Assembly: GCA_902590435.1 (NCBI GenBank)
Contig: CACIWU010000007.1
Coordinates: forward strand, 1 to 41,820
DNA from: an uncultured SAR324 cluster bacterium
GTDB lineage: Bacteria; SAR324; NAC60-12
Direction: 5' to 3'
Length of the DNA: 41,820 nt
The stretch's first letter is position 1, and the number at the start of each line of letters is the position of its first letter. The notes under the pieces were generated by a model. That model did no database searches and was not told where the DNA came from. It saw only the letters and a program-made list of their open reading frames with translations. The position numbers and the translations under genes are program-made. Below, piece after piece: positions 35,438-41,820 of this stretch.

Positions 35438-36862
35438 ATGCAAAGAAAATCACTTTCCTCTCTTAAAGATCGTAAACATATAGAGCGATTTGCAAAAAAA
35501 ATAAAATCCGGAAGATATTTTAGGAAAATTAGTTTATTTATTCTAGTAGAAATGCTAAGTAAAGGTGAATTATTAACTTTACATGAAGAAGAATTACTTT
35601 TTAACGAAGAAAATAACAATAATCTTGAACTAATAATACTTCTAGAAGGATCACTATTAGTTACATCCGGTGATAATTTTATTATGCGCCTTAATCAACC
35701 TGGTGATGTTTTTGGAGAATTGTCAATAATTTATTCTAAACCTAAACCACTTGCAAAAGTAATATCTGAAGGAAATTCTAAAGTAGTAATTTTCCCTTAT
35801 CGGTATTTTAAAGTCGCAAAAAATGAAACTAAAGTTTCAGTAGCATATTTGTTGTTTTCGCATATCCTAGCAGTAAAACTTAGGCATGCAACTGCTCAAT
35901 CTTTTTTGAAAAAAAAAATAAGATTAAAACAACTAGAAATACCCTTTTTAAGCATTATTGATCCTGATAAAAAATCAAAGGAAAGGATAAAATCTCTACT
36001 GAATAAATCCTGGGGGAATACCCGTATTTATGAGCTAAGTTCTTTTGAAAATATTCGGAAAGATTCATTTGATAAAAAAATAGATTTTTTTATAATTGAC
36101 CCTGAAAGAATACCTTATAGTACTTCAAAAAAAGAGTCTATTCGCAAATTAGTTGAAAAATGTTCTGTGCAAAAAAAACCAATTCTGGTAATAAGTAAAT
36201 ACTGTAAAAAAGAAGAAAATAGAAAATTTCTTGCAGAATTAGGTGTGACAGATTTCTTAATAAAACCATTTTCAAACTTTGATTTAAATCACAAACTAAT
36301 CAAATTTCGAAAAGATCACTATCTTCAAAAAGAATTGGAACAAGTAGAAATTGAGGCGGATACCGATAGACTTACAGGTTTGGCAAACCGTAGAAAAATG
36401 GATGAGTTTTTGGAGGCTCTGTTTACTATTTTTTCAGAAGATAAGCAATCATTTTCAATTATTATTGCAGACATAGATCATTTTAAACATTACAATGACA
36501 CAAACGGACATCAATTGGGAGACAATGTATTATCTATAGTTGCTTCAATTTTAAAAAAGCAAATAAGAAGAGGTGACTTAGCCGCGAGATATGGAGGTGA
36601 AGAATTTGTTGTTATTTTACCTAATTGTACAAAAGATAATGCAATTAAGATTGGGAATAAACTTCGTTTGGCAATTGCTAATAAAAAAATTCCATTCCAA
36701 GAAAAACAACCATTAGGTAATTTAACATGTACTCTCGGAGTAGCAACATTCCCAAAAGATGCATTAAGTAAAGATTTGTTAATAAAAAAGGCTGACAAAT
36801 GCCTATATCTTGGTAAAACTAGTGGAAGAAATAAGTTAGTTGCTAATACTGAAATAGATTAA
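35438..36862 (+). CDS. Diguanylate cyclase with N-terminal cyclic-nucleotide-binding-like domain and central REC-like domain
   Basis: 'GSLLVTSGDNFIMRLNQPGDVFGELSIIYSKPKPLAKV' (cNMP fold), 'FFIIDPERIP...PILVISKYCKKEENRKFLAELGVTDFLIKPFS' (REC-like), 'DRLTGLANRRKMDEFL' and 'RRGDLAARYGGEEFVVILPNC' (GGEEF with RxxD I-site). Confidence 0.93.
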   Translation: MQRKSLSSLKDRKHIERFAKKIKSGRYFRKISLFILVEMLSKGELLTLHEEELLFNEENNNNLELIILLEGSLLVTSGDNFIMRLNQPGDVFGELSIIYSKPKPLAKVISEGNSKVVIFPYRYFKVAKNETKVSVAYLLFSHILAVKLRHATAQSFLKKKIRLKQLEIPFLSIIDPDKKSKERIKSLLNKSWGNTRIYELSSFENIRKDSFDKKIDFFIIDPERIPYSTSKKESIRKLVEKCSVQKKPILVISKYCKKEENRKFLAELGVTDFLIKPFSNFDLNHKLIKFRKDHYLQKELEQVEIEADTDRLTGLANRRKMDEFLEALFTIFSEDKQSFSIIIADIDHFKHYNDTNGHQLGDNVLSIVASILKKQIRRGDLAARYGGEEFVVILPNCTKDNAIKIGNKLRLAIANKKIPFQEKQPLGNLTCTLGVATFPKDALSKDLLIKKADKCLYLGKTSGRNKLVANTEID

Positions 36863-37074
36863 ATGAAAAAAATTTGATTTTTAATTATGTTTTTTAAAGA
36901 AATTGATATCAATATAAACATCTCCTATTAAATAGAAAAAAATTTACCAAATCTTAAATTATAAATTTAATTTTCTTGCAAAAAAGCTTAAATTATCACA
37001 TAATGCATATTGATTGATAAATTGTTAATTGCCAGATAAAGTTTGTTATTTAAGCAAAGTCTAAAACCGATATT

Positions 37075-37518
37075 ATGATTACAAAGTTTGCAAAAAAAGA
37101 AGAATTCTATGACGGAACAAATCCCAGAGCATGGTGGATAATCGATGCAGAAGGAAAAACATTAGGCAGAATTGCTACTAAAATTGCACAAGTACTAAGA
37201 GGTAAACATAAAACAATTTATTCTTCACATGTAGATACAGGAGACTTTGTTATAGTAATTAATGCAGATAAAATTCACGTAAGTGGGAAAAAAGAGCTAG
37301 ACAAGATCTACTTCAGACATACAGGCTATCCTGGAGGTATAAAAAGCTTCAAATATTATGAGTTAATGGAGAAGCATCCGAATAGAATAATAATGGGAGC
37401 TGTCAAAGGAATGATGCCGAAGAACGCTCTAAATAGGCGTTCTTTATTACGTCTAAAAGTTTATATTGGATCTGATCATCCGCACCAATCTCAACAAATT
37501 AAGACTTTAACTGTTTAA
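37075..37518 (+). CDS. rplM: 50S ribosomal protein L13
   Basis: 'WWIIDAEGKTLGRIATKIAQVLRGKHK', 'VINADKIHVSGKKELDKIYFRHTGYPGGIK', 'MMPKNALNRRSLLRLKVYIGSDHPH'. Confidence 0.98.
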   Translation: MITKFAKKEEFYDGTNPRAWWIIDAEGKTLGRIATKIAQVLRGKHKTIYSSHVDTGDFVIVINADKIHVSGKKELDKIYFRHTGYPGGIKSFKYYELMEKHPNRIIMGAVKGMMPKNALNRRSLLRLKVYIGSDHPHQSQQIKTLTV

Positions 37519-37521
37519 AAT

Positions 37522-37923
37522 ATGACTAAAAAAACAATTGTTCAATACTACGGAACAGGTAGAAGAAAAGGTTCAGTAGCAAGAGTTTTTCTCAGGCCGG
37601 GCAAGGGAGATATACTAATTAACAACAGATCTGTTGAAGACTATTTTGGAAGAGAAACACTAAAAATGGTACTTAGACAGCCTTTGGAATTAACTGATTC
37701 TGTAAAAACATTTGATATTTTCATAAATGTTAATGGTGGAGGATTGTCAGGTCAAGCTGGTGCAATTAGACACGGAATTTCTCGCGCCTTGTTGCTAGCA
37801 AAGGAAGATTCTAGAGACGTACTTAAAAAAGCTAGAATGCTTACTCGTGATTCAAGAAAAGTTGAACGCAAAAAATATGGTCAACCTGGTGCTCGCAAAA
37901 AATACCAATTTTCAAAACGTTAG
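37522..37923 (+). CDS. rpsI: 30S ribosomal protein S9
   Basis: '[28 protein letters not shown]', '[20 protein letters not shown]', C-terminal '[18 protein letters not shown]'. Confidence 0.99.
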   Translation: MTKKTIVQYYGTGRRKGSVARVFLRPGKGDILINNRSVEDYFGRETLKMVLRQPLELTDSVKTFDIFINVNGGGLSGQAGAIRHGISRALLLAKEDSRDVLKKARMLTRDSRKVERKKYGQPGARKKYQFSKR

Positions 37924-37997
37924 TTTTATTTAAATTAAAACAAATTCCATAGGAGGTTTTCGCTATAAAAATACTCTGAAACCTTGTAAAATCTCAT

Positions 37998-39257
37998 ATG
38001 ATCACAAGTATTTTCCTCCTTTGGACTTCACTGTCCATTTTTCTAACACTAAATGTTTTTAAAAATTTTTCAAAAAGATCAAGATCTTCAGTTAAAACTC
38101 TTCTTATTTCTTATGTTTTAGGGTGGGTAGTTGGAGATCTCCTTCCTCAATGGATTCTTCTTAATTTAGGCATTCTAATAATTTTTTCATTTACAGAAAT
38201 TTATTTCTCATCAATATTTCTGTTTGGACTAATTTGTCATTTTTTGTGTTGGTTTATTTTATTTATTCGCCTTTGGATTATATTAAATTTACCTAAGAGA
38301 ATTAACATTAAAATGATAAATTTTTTTGGTATTAAATGGCAAAATATACATTCTGATTATTCCAATCCAAAAAATATTTTTGAAATTAATTGGCATAGTT
38401 GGTTCAATCCTCTTAATTCACTTGAAGATCCGAGAATTGAAATTTTAAGAGATCAAGTCTTTCATAATGAAAATGGTTTACAATTAAAACTTGATATTTA
38501 TCGACCAAAAAATATAAAAAAGAAACTTCCGGGTATTTTGCAAATTCACGGAGGAGCATGGCTTACAGGTAGTAAGCGTCAGGCCTCTTCTTTTTTAGTG
38601 AGAATGGCAACTAAAGGCTGGATCTGTTATTCTGTTACACATCGTTTCAGTCCAAAAGTTGTTTTTCCGGAACATTTGATTGATGTTAAAAGAGCATTAA
38701 ATTGGATACGAGAAAACGCAGATTTCCATTCTCTTGACAAAAATTTTATAATATCGAAAGGAGGATCTTCAGGAGCTCATTTAGCGTCCTTAATGGCTCT
38801 AACTCAAAATCAATCTGAATTTCAACCAGGATTTGAAAAAGAGGATACCAGCATTCAGGGATGTGTTTCTATAAGTGGCGTTTTCGAATTTTTTGGCCCA
38901 TTTGATGAAAAGACTCCATTTCCAGCAAAGGCAAATATTTTGAAAAAAGTTTGTGGAGGGAGGCCAAACGAAGAACCTGTTTGTTACAAAAAAATTACAC
39001 CCGCAAACTGGATTTCAATTGATACACCACCTTTTTTAATTTTACAAGGAGAAACTGATGCTCTAATTCCCATTGAAGAAACAAAAAAATTTTGGAAAAT
39101 TCTTAAATATAAAAAAATTAAATCTTCAGCTTTTTTAAATCTACCATTAGTTCATCATGGATTTGATATATTCCCTACTTTAACCGAACAATGCATAATT
39201 CCAATAATTGAAAATTTTTTAATAATGCTTCATTACAACTACTACAAACGAGCTTGA
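37998..39257 (+). CDS. Alpha/beta hydrolase (carboxylesterase-like) with N-terminal membrane segments
   Basis: 'LPGILQIHGGAWLTGSKRQ' (oxyanion HGGxW), 'FIISKGGSSGAHLASLMAL' (GxSxG), 'FLILQGETDALIPIEET', 'VHHGFDI'. Confidence 0.85.
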   Translation: MITSIFLLWTSLSIFLTLNVFKNFSKRSRSSVKTLLISYVLGWVVGDLLPQWILLNLGILIIFSFTEIYFSSIFLFGLICHFLCWFILFIRLWIILNLPKRINIKMINFFGIKWQNIHSDYSNPKNIFEINWHSWFNPLNSLEDPRIEILRDQVFHNENGLQLKLDIYRPKNIKKKLPGILQIHGGAWLTGSKRQASSFLVRMATKGWICYSVTHRFSPKVVFPEHLIDVKRALNWIRENADFHSLDKNFIISKGGSSGAHLASLMALTQNQSEFQPGFEKEDTSIQGCVSISGVFEFFGPFDEKTPFPAKANILKKVCGGRPNEEPVCYKKITPANWISIDTPPFLILQGETDALIPIEETKKFWKILKYKKIKSSAFLNLPLVHHGFDIFPTLTEQCIIPIIENFLIMLHYNYYKRA

Positions 39258-40057
39258 ATAAAATGAAAAATAATGGAACAAATACCCAGATTATTAATTC
39301 TAAATTAGATAATCTAGTCCTTTATAATGAAGAAAATAGTGTGGCGACTTTATCATTAAATCGTCCTAAAAAATTTAATGCTTTGTCGGAAGAAATGATA
39401 AATACAATTCAAAATATTTTAGAAAAAATAGCCACTAGTGAATCGATTAGAATAATCATTATACAAGGCGCTGGCAAGAATTTCTGTGCCGGCCATGATT
39501 TGAAAGAAATGATTGCTACAAGACAAGAAATTCATTATAAGACTCTGTTTATGAAGTGTAGTAAAATGATGATGACCATTAATCAGATACCTCAACCTGT
39601 CATAGCAAAAGTTCATGGAATAGCAACTGCAGCAGGATGTCAATTGGTCGCTGCATGTGACCTAGCAATCGCTTCAAAGGATGCACGTTTCGCAACTTCA
39701 GGGATCAATGTAGGTTTATTTTGCTCAACTCCAGCTGTAGCAGTGAGTCGCAATATCCCTCGTAAAAAAGCAATGGAATTACTACTTACTGGAGAATTCA
39801 TTGACTCTGATACAGCACTTAGTTGGGGATTGATAAACCGTGTTTCACCACTAGAAAAATTAGATAAAGAATTACAAAAACTCGTTAATGTTATTTTGTC
39901 AAAGCCAAATATAGCTGTTAAAACGGGTAAAAAAATGTTCTACAAGCAATTAGAAAGAAACATGGAAGATGCATATGCATATGCCTCCAGAATAATGGCT
40001 TGTAATATGATGGAAGAAGATGTAAATGAAAGAGTTAAATCATTTATAAAAAAATAA
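39254..40057 (+). CDS. Enoyl-CoA hydratase/isomerase family protein (ATG at 39263 possible start)
   Basis: 'VATLSLNRPKKFNALSEEMI', 'IRIIIIQGAGKNFCAGHDLKEM', 'QPVIAKVHGIATAAGCQLVAACDLAIASKDARFATSGINVGLF'. Confidence 0.95.
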   Translation: MNKMKNNGTNTQIINSKLDNLVLYNEENSVATLSLNRPKKFNALSEEMINTIQNILEKIATSESIRIIIIQGAGKNFCAGHDLKEMIATRQEIHYKTLFMKCSKMMMTINQIPQPVIAKVHGIATAAGCQLVAACDLAIASKDARFATSGINVGLFCSTPAVAVSRNIPRKKAMELLLTGEFIDSDTALSWGLINRVSPLEKLDKELQKLVNVILSKPNIAVKTGKKMFYKQLERNMEDAYAYASRIMACNMMEEDVNERVKSFIKK

Positions 40058-40170
40058 TGATCTTCATTTAACAATTAGTAAAATACTTTTTATAATTCAA
40101 CTGAAACATCTCATAGAAAATAATTTACAGATATATAAGTTTATTAATACTAAAAAATAACAAAATTTTC

Positions 40171-41028
40171 ATGATTAAAGAAAATAAAAACTATAGGCCT
40201 AAAATGTCAAATTCTAAGGTTGAAGCGTCTTTTCCTGTTTCTGTAATGGATGAATTTGGAAATAAGAGAGAAAAACACATCACAGGAGAAAGACCATTAA
40301 TTATCTATGTTGATAAAAAGGAAATAGTAACTTTAATGACACTTGGAAATAACCCTGAATTACTTGTATTAGGGTATCTACATAATCAAGGATTCATAAA
40401 AAGCATAAAAGAAATAAAAGAGATACAAGTAGATTGGGATGTAGATTCTGCAGTAGTTGTAACAAAAAACGGTTCTGCAGATTGGGAGGATAGATTAAAA
40501 AAACGTACTGTAACTTCTGGTTGTGGACAAGGAACAGTTTTTGGGAATATCATTGAAGATTTAGATGGTATTAAATTACCTAAACCACAACTCTTACAAT
40601 CTTCATTTTATCGGCTACTTAAAAATATTAAGCAATACAATGAAGTATATAAAAAATCTGGTGCTGTTCATGGATGTGCTTTGTGTAAAAATGAAAATAT
40701 AGAAATATTCATAGAAGACGTTGGCCGCCATAATGCCACTGACGCAATTGCAGGTCATATGCTTTTGGAAAAAATTAAAGGAGCAGATAAATTATTTTAT
40801 ACAACTGGAAGATTAACTTCCGAAATGGTGATTAAAGTCGCACAAATGCGAATTCCTATATTATTTTCTCGTGCAGGAATAACCAAAATGGGAAAAGAAC
40901 TTTCAGAAAAAATGGGGATAACAACAATCGCTCGAGCTGGAGGGAAGCATTTCTTGGTCTACAATGGCTCAGATACTATAATATTAGACAAAAAACCATT
41001 AATTAAGGAAACATCAATATCAATTTGA
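40171..41028 (+). CDS. fdhD: Formate dehydrogenase accessory sulfurtransferase FdhD
   Basis: 'ERPLIIYVDKKEIVTLMTLGNNPELLVLGYLHNQGFIKS', 'TSGCGQGTVFG', 'SGAVHGCALC', 'VGRHNATDAIAGHML', 'TTGRLTSEMVIKVAQMRIPILFSRAGIT'. Confidence 0.95.
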   Translation: MIKENKNYRPKMSNSKVEASFPVSVMDEFGNKREKHITGERPLIIYVDKKEIVTLMTLGNNPELLVLGYLHNQGFIKSIKEIKEIQVDWDVDSAVVVTKNGSADWEDRLKKRTVTSGCGQGTVFGNIIEDLDGIKLPKPQLLQSSFYRLLKNIKQYNEVYKKSGAVHGCALCKNENIEIFIEDVGRHNATDAIAGHMLLEKIKGADKLFYTTGRLTSEMVIKVAQMRIPILFSRAGITKMGKELSEKMGITTIARAGGKHFLVYNGSDTIILDKKPLIKETSISI

Positions 41029-41059
41029 AAACTAATATTTTTCAATCATTTTTTTGGTG

Positions 41060-41086
41060 TATTTGGAAATAATCCAAATATTTTTT
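41060..41086 (+). terminator. Rho-independent terminator after fdhD
   Basis: Perfect 8-bp stem TATTTGGA-AATAA-TCCAAATA followed immediately by TTTTTT. Confidence 0.75.
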
Positions 41087-41093
41087 GATTAAT

Positions 41094-41621
41094 TTAAATT
41101 ATTAAAACCTTACCAAAGAAATCATTTTTTTCTAGACAAGTTTTTTCTTCATTCCTTAATTCACGAAAGACTTGTGTTATACGATCTAAATTTATATGTG
41201 CATCCGACCTTTGAGAATCGCCAACATCTAATTCAACACCTTCACGAAGTGAATCCCAGAATTGATCAGCAATTCTTTTATTTATGTTTTCGAAAATCAA
41301 AATTTCCAGAATATGCCATTTTTGATAACTTGATGCCCAAACATCTAACAAACATTTTTCTAAAGGAGATAATTGGTTATGCTTACCAATTTTCATATTT
41401 CCTTTGCCAGTTAAGAGCCATTCAGACCGGTATCCATGCTTAAGTTCAATCGAATTTGCAAGTGGTATTGTTAAACCAGCAGGGCCTGTCAGAACTTTAT
41501 GAAAAGATGTAGGCTTTAGACCTATGGTTTCAGAAAAAGCTCGACTTGATTTTCCATAAGAATTGAATACTATCTTTAGTCTTTCTCTAACTTCTTTTTT
41601 ATGTTTGTCTATTTCTTCCAT
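41094..41621 (-). CDS. XRE/phage-repressor-like helix-turn-helix protein
   Basis: 'SSRAFSETIGLKPTSFHKVLTGPAGLTIPLANSIELKHGYRSEWLLTGKGNMK' resembles XRE-type HTH proteins ending YRxEWLLxGxG. Confidence 0.65.
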   Translation of the reverse strand: MEEIDKHKKEVRERLKIVFNSYGKSSRAFSETIGLKPTSFHKVLTGPAGLTIPLANSIELKHGYRSEWLLTGKGNMKIGKHNQLSPLEKCLLDVWASSYQKWHILEILIFENINKRIADQFWDSLREGVELDVGDSQRSDAHINLDRITQVFRELRNEEKTCLEKNDFFGKVLII

Positions 41622-41820
41622 ATTTTTAAATGCTTCCTGTTTAAAAGATATTCTAAAAGATTTTTTAGTTACACTATAAAAAAATGTAGTAGCTAAATAT
41701 TATTAAATTAGTATGTACTTTTGAATTATATAATTTCTGCAATCGTATGAATAAAAACTCATAAAAAACTGTGTATACTTTTACTACAAAGCGAATTATT
41801 TGTCAAGAGCTACGTATCAT

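Noticed and set aside
36863-37074. Possible autoregulatory leader upstream of rplM-rpsI
   Set aside because: L13 leaders are known in some bacteria, but I could not read a convincing conserved structure here.
1-41820. CRISPR array, prophage, integron or defence island
   Set aside because: No regularly spaced repeats, Cas-like proteins, integrase or phage structural genes seen; the only phage-like hint is one XRE-type protein at the right edge.

Overview
AT-rich (visually about one third G+C) 41.8-kb window from a Gram-negative bacterial chromosome. Gram-negative status rests on BamA, LolD, outer-membrane barrels and a lipoprotein. Most of it is ordinary chromosomal content: engB, ndk, hisB/hisH, proA, bamA, lolD, an acyl-CoA ligase, pyrC/hemB, mazG, moeA, hemJ, prsW, rplM/rpsI, fdhD and one tRNA-Ser(GGA). 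I found no CRISPR array, prophage, intact transposon or recognisable defence island. The points most worth a second look are: (i) a phosphonate/phosphate-ester type ABC transporter operon (phnD-phnC-phnE-phnE-HAD hydrolase, ~26.7-31.1 kb) with two inverted repeats in its leader, a 13-bp intercistronic hairpin between phnD and phnC, and no C-P bond-cleaving enzyme nearby; (ii) two decayed genes in 'empty' intergenic DNA that the ORF track misses, a livF-type ABC ATPase remnant directly upstream of phnD and an ABM-type monooxygenase remnant beside tRNA-Ser; (iii) a divergent type IB topoisomerase; (iv) a cNMP-binding/REC-like/GGDEF diguanylate cyclase; (v) a MoeA-periplasmic-binding-domain fusion in the same window as an FdhD with an unusual Cys motif; (vi) a dihydroorotase with a substituted metal-site His; (vii) several uncharacterised membrane proteins. 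A truncated DNA-3-methyladenine glycosylase at the left edge is also absent from the ORF track. All family assignments come from reading motifs by eye; no database search was run.
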